Of a stretch of DNA of 64,000 nucleotides, positions 41,371-49,485 are shown piece after piece (position 1 is the first letter of the stretch; every line of letters begins with the position of its first letter). The position numbers were made by a program, and so were the translations under genes. The notes under the pieces are model-generated. The model was not told the DNA's origin. It worked only from the letters and a program-made list of their open reading frames with translations, and ran no database searches. The stretch comes from Nonomuraea cypriaca (GTDB taxonomy: Bacteria; Actinomycetota; Actinomycetes; Streptosporangiales; Streptosporangiaceae): positions 1 through 64,000 of the forward strand of contig NZ_JADOGI010000030.1 in assembly GCF_015645445.1 (NCBI RefSeq). Direction: 5' to 3'.

Positions 41371-42585
41371 TTATTCGCTGGGGGCCAACGCATCGTCGGG
41401 GACGGGACGTGAGGTCCTCTGGCGGGTGCTGAGCGTGAGGAGCAGCGAAGCCGCTGTCAGTGCCACGCCGAACCAGACGACACTGGTGACACCCAGATGA
41501 TCGACGAACAGTCCACCGAAAAGCGCCCCGAGCGCAATGGAGGTGTTGTAGGCCATGGTGTTGAGTGACATCGCGGCTTCGAAGGTGTCAGGTGCGGCGG
41601 TTTGCGTCATGTTGACCTGGCACAGCTGGACGGCGCCGAAGGAAAGTCCCCAGAGAATCAGCGACACGACCGAGCCGACCTGCCCGTGAGCGATCGTGAG
41701 CAGCAACAGCAAGGACAGCACGAGCCCCGCGCAGCCGACGATGAAGCTGCCTCTCAAGTTTTTGTTCACCGTGTGTCCGGCGACGACGTTTCCGGCCGCG
41801 CCGCCCGCGCCGTAAACCATCAGCAGCACGGTGATGAAGAGGGGTGTGGCGAACGAATTGCCCTCGAGGTAGGGGCGCACGAAGGTGTACGCACCGAAAT
41901 GGCCGAGCACGAACAGTACGACGGTGAACAGCACCAAACGCAGCTGCACGTTCTTGAGTGGGAGTCCGAAGACCTCCCGTACCGAAACCGCGTTCGCCGA
42001 CGGCAGCGATGGGATGACGGTGACGACCGCGAGGAACACCAGCGCGCTGAGGCCGGCCCAGATGAGGAACGTGGTGCGCCAGTCGGTGAGGTCTTCCACG
42101 ATTGTTCCCAGCGGTATGCCGACGACCGAGGCGACCGAGATGCCGGACATGACGATCGCGGCCGCCCTGCTCGCGTGGCGTTGCGGGACGAGGCGCATCG
42201 ACATGGCCACGCCTATGCCCCAGAACGTGCCGCTGGCGAATCCCATGAGGAGCCGTGTGGTCAGGACCAGCGGATAGTTCGGCGAGATGGCAGTGATCAC
42301 GTTTCCCAGGGTCAATATCGCCAGGAGTGCGGACAGCAGGACGCGTCGGTTGACGCGCCTGGTCCATGCCACGATGAACGGTACGCCGAGTCCGGCCGAG
42401 ACGCCGTAAAGAGTAACCATCAGTCCGGCAATGCCCACCGATATGCGCAGGCTTGTACTTATCGGGGTGAGCAGGCCGACGGGCATCAACTCGGTGGTGA
42501 GGAAGACGAACAGACTGGCCGTGATTGCTGAAACACCCAACCATGATCTCAAGGTCGAGTGCGGGTGTTCGCCGTGTGTGGCCAT
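41371..42585 (-). CDS. MFS transporter, AraJ/NepI-like exporter
   Basis: Twelve-helix transporter of 404 aa. The first helix reads ITASLFVFLTTELMPVGLL, the TTELMPVGLL signature of drug and nucleoside efflux proteins (AraJ, NepI, CmlA-like). The loop 2-3 motif is weak (WTRRVNRRV). It belongs to the inner membrane and probably exports a small metabolite. It is near a VOC gene and a second MFS exporter, so a resistance or export cluster is plausible. Confidence 0.86.
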   Translation of the reverse strand: MATHGEHPHSTLRSWLGVSAITASLFVFLTTELMPVGLLTPISTSLRISVGIAGLMVTLYGVSAGLGVPFIVAWTRRVNRRVLLSALLAILTLGNVITAISPNYPLVLTTRLLMGFASGTFWGIGVAMSMRLVPQRHASRAAAIVMSGISVASVVGIPLGTIVEDLTDWRTTFLIWAGLSALVFLAVVTVIPSLPSANAVSVREVFGLPLKNVQLRLVLFTVVLFVLGHFGAYTFVRPYLEGNSFATPLFITVLLMVYGAGGAAGNVVAGHTVNKNLRGSFIVGCAGLVLSLLLLLTIAHGQVGSVVSLILWGLSFGAVQLCQVNMTQTAAPDTFEAAMSLNTMAYNTSIALGALFGGLFVDHLGVTSVVWFGVALTAASLLLTLSTRQRTSRPVPDDALAPSE

Positions 42586-42637
42586 TTTCTTCTTTCTGAT
42601 TGTTCCATGTGAAGGACTTCGGAATAAATGAATGAAT

Positions 42638-43858
42638 CTACGGTAGTGATCGACCTTTCTTCGCTCGGACGCGTTCCAGCGCCCACAGCGCGAAACTCGC
42701 GGTCGACAGCGTGCCGCCGAGCAGGCTCACGCCGGTCCATCCGGCTCCGGTCCAGGCCACGGAGGTCAGCAGCGATCCGGCGGCGCCGCCGACGAAGAAC
42801 GCGGTCATGAGCGCGGAGTTGAGCCGGTTGCGGCTCTCAGGGCGAAGCGCATAGATCACGTTCTGGTTGGTGTTCAGCACCGCCTGATGGGCCACGTTGA
42901 AGAGCGCGACCCCGGCGATGAGCCAGCCCAGCGTGCCCTCGCCTGCGCCGACGGCCAGCCAGGACAGTGCCAGGAGCGCGGTGGCGATGCCGCTGACCCG
43001 CTGCACCCATCCGTGGTCGGCCAGCCGGCCCGCGATCGGTGTGGTGATCGCCCCGACGCCTCCCACCAGGGCGAACATCCCGATGGACGCCTCGCGCCAG
43101 CCGTACGACGGCCCGGCCAGCAGGAAAGTGATCGACGTCCACAGCATGCTGAACGCGGCGAACGACAGCGCGCCGATCCCCGCCCGCCACCGGAGCTGCG
43201 GTTCGTGGCGGAACATCGCGAGCGTCGACCGCAGCAGCGCCGGATAGGACAGCCCGACGGGGGTGTGCAGGCGCGGGAGGAACCGCCACAGCAAAACGGC
43301 GACAGCCGCCATGAGGATCGCGTTCAGCCAGTAGATCGTCCGCCAGCCGCCGAACTCGGACAGCGCACCCGAGGCCGTGCGGGCCAGCAGAGCTCCGAGC
43401 ATCAGGCCCGCCATGACCGTCCCCACCACGCGCCCGCGCTCGCCGGGTGTCGCCAGGGTGGCCGCGTACGGGACCACGACCTGCGCGGCCACCGATGTGA
43501 GCGCGGTCAGCGCGGTGCCGGTCAGCAGCACCGGACCGCTCGGCGCTAGGGCGGACACAAGGAGAAACGCCGAGGTCCCGGCGAAGAGCAAGACCGCGAG
43601 GCGGTGACGTTCCACCAGGTCGCCCAGGGGAACCAGGAGGATCAGCCCCAAGGCGTACCCACCCTGGGCGGCGGTCACGATGAGGGTGGCCATGGTGGTG
43701 CTCAGCTCCAGCTCCCGCCCGATCACCTCGAGCAGGGGCTGCGCGAAGTAGTTGCCCGCGACCGAGAGCCCGGTGGACACCGACATCAGAAGCAGGAGCC
43801 CGCGACGCAGCCGCGGAGGAGCCGCGGAGATGGGCGCGCGCCTCAGGGTTTCCGTCAT
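42638..43858 (-). CDS. MFS transporter (YgaY-like)
   Basis: Transporter of 406 aa with twelve predicted helices. GDLVERHRL is the loop 2-3 motif, and GNYFAQPLLEVIG lies in helix 1. It is likely an efflux protein. It diverges from a LysR regulator, and a T-N11-A box repeated elsewhere sits 25-44 bp upstream of its ATG, so it is probably under LysR control. Confidence 0.88.
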   Translation of the reverse strand: MTETLRRAPISAAPPRLRRGLLLLMSVSTGLSVAGNYFAQPLLEVIGRELELSTTMATLIVTAAQGGYALGLILLVPLGDLVERHRLAVLLFAGTSAFLLVSALAPSGPVLLTGTALTALTSVAAQVVVPYAATLATPGERGRVVGTVMAGLMLGALLARTASGALSEFGGWRTIYWLNAILMAAVAVLLWRFLPRLHTPVGLSYPALLRSTLAMFRHEPQLRWRAGIGALSFAAFSMLWTSITFLLAGPSYGWREASIGMFALVGGVGAITTPIAGRLADHGWVQRVSGIATALLALSWLAVGAGEGTLGWLIAGVALFNVAHQAVLNTNQNVIYALRPESRNRLNSALMTAFFVGGAAGSLLTSVAWTGAGWTGVSLLGGTLSTASFALWALERVRAKKGRSLP

Positions 43859-43882
43859 GCGGTCAAGGGTGCGCGACCAGCT

Positions 43883-43902
43883 ATCAATGAGTCCAACGCA
43901 TA
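43883..43902. promoter_or_regulatory. LysR box, copy 1
   Basis: ATCAATGAGTCCAACGCATA contains TGAGTCCAACGCA, an exact T-N11-A. It lies between the MFS gene and the LysR gene. The reverse complement recurs exactly at 44898-44917. Confidence 0.82.
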
Positions 43903-43939
43903 GTTTTCATCGTGATCGATCGTGATGCACGATGGTTGG

Positions 43940-44893
43940 ATGGAGCTACAGCAGTTGAGGTACGTCGTCGCGGTCGCGGAGACCAGCAACTTCACCCGGG
44001 CGGCCGAACGCTGCCGGGTGGTGCAGTCGGCCCTCAGCCATCAGATCGCCAGTCTCGAACGGGAGCTCGGCGCCCGGCTGTTCGAGCGCACCAGCCGCCG
44101 CGTACGACTGACACCGGCCGGAGAGGCGTTCCTGCCCGCGGCCCGGGAGTGCCTGGAGGCCGCGGCCCGCGCGCGGGCCGAGGTCGCGGCCGCGAGCGGA
44201 GAGATCCGCGGGCGGCTCGCCGTCGGTGCCATCCCCACGGTGGCGGCCGTCAACCTGCCGGTCGCCCTGAGAGACTACCGCCGGCGCCATCCGCGGGTGC
44301 ACATCACGCTCACCTCGGCGGGTAGCGACGACCTGATCGAACGGGTCCGGCGGGGCAGCGTCGACGTCGCGTTCCTCGGCCTGCCATCCCGCGCGGAACC
44401 GAGGGGGGTCCAGAGCCGCCGGCTAGGTGGAGGCGAACTGGTCGCCGTGGTCGCGCCCGATTACCATCGGACGGACCGCGAGGTGGACCTGCGGAGCCTG
44501 GCGGACGAACCGTTCATCGACTTCCGCGCCGGCGCGGCCGGGCGAGCGCAGTCGGACGAGGCCTTCGCGGCCGCGGGCGTACGACGTGAGGTGCCCTTCG
44601 AGGTGTCCTCCGCCGACCTCATGGTCGATCTCGTACGCCAAGGCCTCGGCGTGGGCATGCTGCCCGCCGCGTACGCGCCACGCTTCCCCGACCTGCACAT
44701 CATCCGTCTTCGCGACGCCCCCACGCGGATGGAGCACCTGATCTGGGGCAACCGGCCGTCCCTTGCGGCCACGGCCTTTCTGGAGCTGATCCGCCCGACG
44801 TCCGAGAACACGGAGACAGACACGGGCGACGCCCCCGGCCGGCGGTGCGGCGCCCGCCCCGCTATCTATCGCGATCCGCGATCGCTTTCATGA
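43940..44893 (+). CDS. LysR family transcriptional regulator
   Basis: Regulator of 317 aa. It starts MELQQLRYVVAVAETSNFTR and has the HTH CRVVQSALSHQIASLERELG, then a periplasmic-binding-like inducer domain (GRLAVGAIPT). The C-terminus has an unusual tail after FLELIRPTSE, about 30 residues. ATG 43940 is used because it gives the canonical MELQQL opening. Two identical operators lie at either end of the gene, one toward the divergent exporter and one before the secreted beta-propeller gene. Confidence 0.92.
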   Translation: MELQQLRYVVAVAETSNFTRAAERCRVVQSALSHQIASLERELGARLFERTSRRVRLTPAGEAFLPAARECLEAAARARAEVAAASGEIRGRLAVGAIPTVAAVNLPVALRDYRRRHPRVHITLTSAGSDDLIERVRRGSVDVAFLGLPSRAEPRGVQSRRLGGGELVAVVAPDYHRTDREVDLRSLADEPFIDFRAGAAGRAQSDEAFAAAGVRREVPFEVSSADLMVDLVRQGLGVGMLPAAYAPRFPDLHIIRLRDAPTRMEHLIWGNRPSLAATAFLELIRPTSENTETDTGDAPGRRCGARPAIYRDPRSLS

Positions 44894-44897
44894 CAAG

Positions 44898-44917
44898 TAT
44901 GCGTTGGACTCATTGAT
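44898..44917. promoter_or_regulatory. LysR box, copy 2
   Basis: Exact reverse complement of the 20-bp sequence at 43883-43902, with six of eight further bases also conserved. It lies 54 bp before the beta-propeller gene start, so that gene is probably part of the same regulon. Confidence 0.8.
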
Positions 44918-44970
44918 CGGTGATGTCGCAGGGTTGTTGGCGTTCAGTACGGACACACAAGAGAGCATTC

Positions 44971-45972
44971 ATGCCTGCGACATTTATCCCCCGCTCACTT
45001 GGCGTATCGGCCGCGGTCGCGCTCGCTGTGACCATGGCGCCGGTTGCCGCATCGGCCGCGGTTCCCGCCGCCGACCGGTACCCGACAGTGATCAACGGCC
45101 ATGCGCCCACACTGCACCCCGAGGGGGTTGCCTACGATCCCGCACGCAAGGCGTTCCTGGTCAGCTCGATGCGTCAAGGGACCGTGTCCATCCTGCGGCC
45201 GGATGGATCGGTCAAGACGCTGGTGCGCGACTCGAAACTGATCTCCGCTGTCGGGATCCAGATCGACTCCGCCCATCAGCGGCTGTTCGTGGCGAACGCC
45301 GACGACGGCGCCGGCGAGCACTCCTCGCCCGAGACCCAGAAGCATGTGGCCGGGCTTGGGGTGTACGACCTACGGACTGGGCACCGGGTGCGCTATGTGG
45401 ACCTCGCCGCGACCACCGGCGGAGTCCGGGAGAACCACTTCGGCAACGACATCGCGCTCGCCCCGGACGGAACCGCGTACGTCACCGACTCCTTCGCACC
45501 CGTGATCTATCGAGTCGATACGGACGGCCGCGCATCAGTCTTCCTCCGCGACGCCCGGCTCGGCGGCAGCGACTTCGCGGCCAACGGCATCGCCTGGCAG
45601 GACGGTCATCTGATCATCGCAAAGACCAATGATGGCACGCTGTGGCGGGTACCGGCGCAACGTCCCCGATCGCTGCGCCGCGTGCCGCTCGACCGGCCCC
45701 TGACCGGCGCGGACGGCATTGCCCTACGGCGCGACGGGTCGCTGCTGGTGGTGCGGAACCGGCTCAGTGCAACCCCTGCCAACGCGGTCGCGGTCGTACG
45801 GCCGGCCAAGGACTGGAAGAGCGCACGGGTCACCAGCCAGAGGTTCTGGAAGGATCCGGCCCCGACCACCGCGGCCGCCGATCCGCGCGGCCGCTTCTAC
45901 GTGCTGAGCGGGCGCATGGACCTGCTGTTCGTCGGCAAACCCGTTGACACCTTCACCCTACGGCGGTTCTGA
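44971..45972 (+). CDS. Secreted SMP-30/strictosidine-synthase-like beta-propeller protein
   Basis: Exported protein of 333 aa. A signal peptide (residues 1-32, AVALAVTMAPVAASAAV) is followed by six-bladed propeller repeats: LHPEGVAYDPARKAFLVSS, IQIDSAHQRLFVANA, GNDIALAPDGTAYVTDSF, GADGIALRRDGSLLVV. The family includes gluconolactonase and lactonase enzymes, and the GND and E residues fit a metal site. ATG 44971 has AAGAGAG upstream. The LysR box places it under the neighbouring regulator. Confidence 0.86.
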   Translation: MPATFIPRSLGVSAAVALAVTMAPVAASAAVPAADRYPTVINGHAPTLHPEGVAYDPARKAFLVSSMRQGTVSILRPDGSVKTLVRDSKLISAVGIQIDSAHQRLFVANADDGAGEHSSPETQKHVAGLGVYDLRTGHRVRYVDLAATTGGVRENHFGNDIALAPDGTAYVTDSFAPVIYRVDTDGRASVFLRDARLGGSDFAANGIAWQDGHLIIAKTNDGTLWRVPAQRPRSLRRVPLDRPLTGADGIALRRDGSLLVVRNRLSATPANAVAVVRPAKDWKSARVTSQRFWKDPAPTTAAADPRGRFYVLSGRMDLLFVGKPVDTFTLRRF

Positions 45973-46141
45973 ACGAGCGTGGTTCTGCTGCCCTTGGCCG
46001 AATGCCACGTGGACGTTGTCCCTGGCCATGGCGTCTCGGGCCCCGCCTGCGGCTAGCCCATCCTTCGGGCACCTCCTCGGTGAACATTGCGGTGACCCTC
46101 TCTACCAGGCCCGTCGATCGGCGGGCGAAAGGAGTCGGGCC

Positions 46142-46752
46142 ATGACCAGCAGCCGTGCCGAGCTGCCGGGATGGGGATCTGGCCAGAGGCGGGATGACCG
46201 GGCGCCGTCCACCCCCAGGCGCCGAACGTCGAAGAAGCCGGGCTTGGTGATCTTCGGCGTCCTGGTCATCGTCGCCCTCACCCTGCCGTATCTGAGCCAG
46301 GCGCTGTTCAGTCCGTGGGCCCTGTCGCTGACCGGCCGGCCCACGCTGCTCGGACACTGGCACGGCGAGATGTCATTCGGGCGAGGCGACACGCGGCCGG
46401 TGGTCATGTATCTACGTGCGCCGACGTGTTCCGATGCTCCCGCGACATCGAGGGTGAAGCCACGGTGTGCGTCGCGGGGCGCTCCATCGACTACCGGCTC
46501 TCGGGCGAGGTGGCGGACCGCAACGCCAGCCGCTTCACCCTGGACAGCTGGCCCTACCCCGACACCCGGGAGCCGGGCACCCACCTGGGTCACCTCGAGG
46601 CCACCTGGGCCGGCGGAGACGAGATCAGCATCACCGCAACCCTACACGTCACCAACCCCGACGGATCGTGGAGCAGCAACAAGCAGCCCGCCGAACCGTC
46701 ACGTTTCCGGCTGCACCGCGGCACCGAGACGAGCCTCCGAACAGCTTGCTGA
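46142..46752 (+). pseudogene. Frameshifted single-pass membrane protein
   Basis: An ATG with AAAGGAG upstream starts a basic N-terminus and one hydrophobic helix (LVIFGVLVIVALTLPYLSQAL, about 38-58), then GHWHGEMSFGRGDTRPVVMYL. Loss of one base near 46415 moves the frame; the continuation CADVFRCSRDIEGEATVC to a TGA at 46752 is in the next frame. Joined, it would be about 202 aa of unknown function. A sequencing error cannot be excluded. Confidence 0.65.
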
Positions 46753-46876
46753 ACAGAGGGCAGGCCGTCCAGATCGACGGACGGGCGGACCATCCGGGGC
46801 AGGGCCCAAATCGCCGAACAGGTAGGCCACTATGTGACAGCACCGTTTGCCTCCTGGGGAGTTCGAATAAGGCTTG

Positions 46877-47490
46877 TCAGATCCGGCGCAGCCCGCGGAC
46901 GGCGGGCAGTGCGGTCGGGCCGGAGTTGACGTTGACGTCGTGCTCGACGGTGACGCCGTCCGCGTCGAACCGGAGCGTGAGCGTGTCGATGAACGGCGCT
47001 TCGAGGAAGTGCCACGTCAGCCGGAGGACGTCCGGCGAAGCCCACTCGGCGGCGGCCAGGATGGGGGCGCGGGCGTCCTGGTAGGAGTGGTGCAGCCGCC
47101 AGCCGCTCACGCCGGTGCGCTGCTCGACCCACCGGCCGCGTCGTCCCCGACCGTCTCCCGCGCGGCGCCGTCGAACGCCTGCCTGAACGTCCCGCGCATC
47201 ATCTCCGGAAGGTCGTGGTACGTGTCCTCGCCCATGGCGCCCGTGACCACGACGACGCCGCCCTGGTCGGGGAAGATCATGCATTCCTGGCCGAAGATGC
47301 CGGAGGCGTCGTAGATCCGGTCCTCGGTCGTCCAGAACTGGTAGCCGTACCCGGAGTCGGCGACGGCGTCCGGAGCGGGCGGCAGCAGTTCCCTGCCGTT
47401 CCACGTGCCGCTGATGGCCCGGCGTACGTGCAGGGCGGACGCCTTCTGCGCCCAGCCGCGGGGCAGGACGCGCTCGCCCAGGGGCACGTT
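46877..47490 (-). pseudogene. Serine hydrolase (beta-lactamase class C fold) C-terminal remnant
   Basis: VLPRGWAQKASALH, GYGYQFWTTEDRIYDASGIFGQ and CMIFPDQGGVVVVTGA match the C-terminal half of the beta-lactamase/transpeptidase-like fold. The SxxK and YxN motifs of the N-terminal half are missing. A frame change near 47115 separates this from the rest (EQRTGVSGWRLHHSY). It abuts a gamma-glutamyltransferase fragment on the other strand. Confidence 0.72.
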
Positions 47491-47704
47491 CCGCGACCAC
47501 GAGGTGATCACCAGCCCGCCCAACAGGCAGGGGTTCGTCCTGCTGCGCACGCTCGACCGGCTGCGCCGCCTCGGCGACCCCGCCGACGTGCTCGGCGCGG
47601 GCGCGGGCCGGCTGGCGGCCGTCTTCGCCGCGGCCACTGCGGTACGTGACCACCTGCTCGCCGACCCCAGGTTCGCCGAGGTGGACACCGCCGTCCTGAT
47701 GTAG
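47491..47704 (+). pseudogene. Gamma-glutamyltransferase fragment
   Basis: EVITSPPNRQGFVLLRTLDRL and later AAATAVRDHLLADPRFAEVD resemble the TTPPNSQG region and the downstream helix of gamma-glutamyltransferases, then stop. The mature small subunit with its catalytic threonine is absent. Confidence 0.6.
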
Positions 47705-47729
47705 TCGATCGTAGCCCGGAGGCAGCGGC

Positions 47730-48590
47730 TCACGATTCCTGGAGACGCCTGATCATCGCCTGCTTGGCGGTCGCGAACTCCTCGTCGGTCAGCACGCCGG
47801 AGCGATGCAGCTGCCCGAGCTCGGCCAGGCGGCGCAGCACCGCGTCGTGCACGTCGTCGGAGGCCGGCGCCGACGCGGCCGGCAGCTCCGGTGTCTCGCG
47901 CGGCAGGCGGGCCAGCACGGCGGCGGCCACCAGGGCCGTCGCGCCGCCGAACCGCTGGATGCCCCAGGCCACGCAGCGCAGGTCCTTCTGGGGTGGCTGC
48001 GGCGGGCCCGCGTCCTTGGTACGAAAGCGCAGCGTGCCGGTGCCCAGGCCGGACTGCGGCTTCCACTCCACGCCGATCACGTCCGTCAGCGGAAACTCCT
48101 GCGGCCCCGCCTTCTCCTTCTCCGAGCCGGCGAACCCGGTCCACTCCAGGCGCACCCGCTCCCCGTCGAAGAACGCCGCGCCGTCGCCTGCCGTGGCCGA
48201 GATGGGCACGGACGGGCCGGGCAGCAGGTAGTCCTCGCAGGGGCCGCTCGGCGTCTGGTAGACCTGCAGCGTGTCGCGGATCTCGTCGGCGAAGTATTCG
48301 GCCGCGCCCGCGCGCGCCTTCTGAACGGACAACCGGTAGGGGTCGGCCGGCGAGGTCAGCGCGCCAGCGACCGCGTCGGACAGCGGATCTGCCCCCTTGC
48401 GCAGCCGCAGGCGCAGGTGCCCGCCCTTGCGCGACGGCTCGAACGCCACCCCCGCGATCGCCTCCAGCGGGACCAGCACCTCGCCCAGCGTCCTGCGCAG
48501 ATCGTGGACGTCCTTCCCGCTGCCGGGCACGATGCGCAGGACCTCGCCGTTGAACGTCCACGAGCCGTCGGGGACGGCGATCTCGGCCAT
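47730..48590 (-). CDS. DUF4429 and SHOCT domain protein
   Basis: Protein of 286 aa. Two DUF4429-type beta-rich repeats (about 10-80 and 130-205, each with a W-T-F/E-W-T-G style opening) precede a short helical linker and a C-terminal SHOCT module (LAELGQLHRSGVLTDEEFATAKQAMIRRL region, 257-285). Such proteins are common and uncharacterised in actinomycetes; SHOCT is thought to mediate oligomerisation. ATG 48590 has a weak ribosome site. The gene ends by the GGT fragment. Confidence 0.83.
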   Translation of the reverse strand: MAEIAVPDGSWTFNGEVLRIVPGSGKDVHDLRRTLGEVLVPLEAIAGVAFEPSRKGGHLRLRLRKGADPLSDAVAGALTSPADPYRLSVQKARAGAAEYFADEIRDTLQVYQTPSGPCEDYLLPGPSVPISATAGDGAAFFDGERVRLEWTGFAGSEKEKAGPQEFPLTDVIGVEWKPQSGLGTGTLRFRTKDAGPPQPPQKDLRCVAWGIQRFGGATALVAAAVLARLPRETPELPAASAPASDDVHDAVLRRLAELGQLHRSGVLTDEEFATAKQAMIRRLQES

Positions 48591-48607
48591 GTCGTCAGCT
48601 TAGGAGA

Positions 48608-49318
48608 TCAGCCGCGCAGGCGGGCCAGGCGATTGCGTACGCCGTGGAAATGAGCGTGTACGGCGGCCTCCGCGGCGGCCCGGTCGCCGGCCAGCACGGC
48701 GGTGTACATGTCGCGGTGCCGTTTGGCCACGTCGAGCGGCGGCTCGTCCGGCTCCCCCAGGTGGTCGCGCAGCTGGTAGTAGACGTCCCAGAACGCGCCG
48801 AGCAGCTGGCTCACGAGCGGGTTGCCGAGCGGCCGGTAGAGCAGGTCGTGGAAGAGACGGTCGGTCTCCGGGGAGACGAGACCCTCATCCGCCTCGGACT
48901 CCATGCGGGCGATGACGTCGGAGATCGGCGTCAGGTCGGCCTCCTGGCCCAGGTCGATGAGGCGCTGCACGAGGCCGCTCTCCAGGATCTCGCGGATCTC
49001 GACGAGGTGCGCCAGGTGGTTCTTGCCGTTCTGGAGCGTGATGCGGCTGTGGAAGGTGAGCTCGTCCACCAGTCCCGCGAGGGACATCCGGCCCACGAAC
49101 ATGCCGAAGCCGTGGCGGATGTCCACGATGCCGACCGCCTGCAGGGCCTTGAGCGCCTCCCTGATCGAGTTGCGGCTGACCTGGAGCTCCTCCATGAGCT
49201 CCGACTCGGTCGGCAGGGGGTCCCCGGCCACCAGTCCGCGCCGGACGATCAAGTCCTTGACGCCCTGCTGGGCCTCGACGGCACGGCTCTGCCGCGCCGG
49301 ACGCGGGACAGCGGTCAT
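48608..49318 (-). CDS. GntR-type regulator, FadR subfamily
   Basis: Regulator of 236 aa. The N-terminal winged HTH is LPTESELMEELQVSRNSIRE-ALKAL (about 35-60) and a FadR-type all-helical ligand domain (FCD) follows with metal-binding candidates D, H and H (FHDLLYR, AVHAHFHGV). It diverges from an ABC peptide-type transporter/DapA-like operon, and a perfect palindrome in that promoter region is its probable site. An acidic ligand such as a keto acid or amino acid is likely. Confidence 0.9.
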   Translation of the reverse strand: MTAVPRPARQSRAVEAQQGVKDLIVRRGLVAGDPLPTESELMEELQVSRNSIREALKALQAVGIVDIRHGFGMFVGRMSLAGLVDELTFHSRITLQNGKNHLAHLVEIREILESGLVQRLIDLGQEADLTPISDVIARMESEADEGLVSPETDRLFHDLLYRPLGNPLVSQLLGAFWDVYYQLRDHLGEPDEPPLDVAKRHRDMYTAVLAGDRAAAEAAVHAHFHGVRNRLARLRG

Positions 49319-49395
49319 GAAGAATCCCTTCTTCGTAAGTTGGTCGAGGGGTTAGGGGGCGGAACCCCCGCAGGTAACAATCGGGAAATCTTCTG

Positions 49396-49425
49396 TTGAC
49401 CTCAAGAGGGGGCAGCCTTTAGCGT
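49396..49425 (+). promoter_or_regulatory. Candidate promoter of the peptide-type ABC operon
   Basis: TTGACC (49396-49401), an 18-bp spacer and TAGCGT (49420-49425). The GntR-type palindrome lies 20-34 bases downstream, where bound repressor would block elongation. Confidence 0.6.
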
Positions 49426-49444
49426 CCACGTTACGCACAACATA

Positions 49445-49459
49445 GGACATGGGATGTCC
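49445..49459. promoter_or_regulatory. GntR operator palindrome
   Basis: GGACAT-GGG-ATGTCC, a perfect 15-bp inverted repeat between the GntR gene and the ABC operon. Confidence 0.72.
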
Positions 49460-49485
49460 CACGTTCTACCCCTTGGGAGGCATCC

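Noticed and set aside
41371-43858. Two MFS exporters as one duplicated gene
   Set aside because: The two proteins differ in helix 1 motif and length and belong to different subfamilies.
33977-47710. Clear integrative element with attL/attR
   Set aside because: No intact integrase and no second copy of the tRNA 3' end found by eye, so only a decayed island is claimed.
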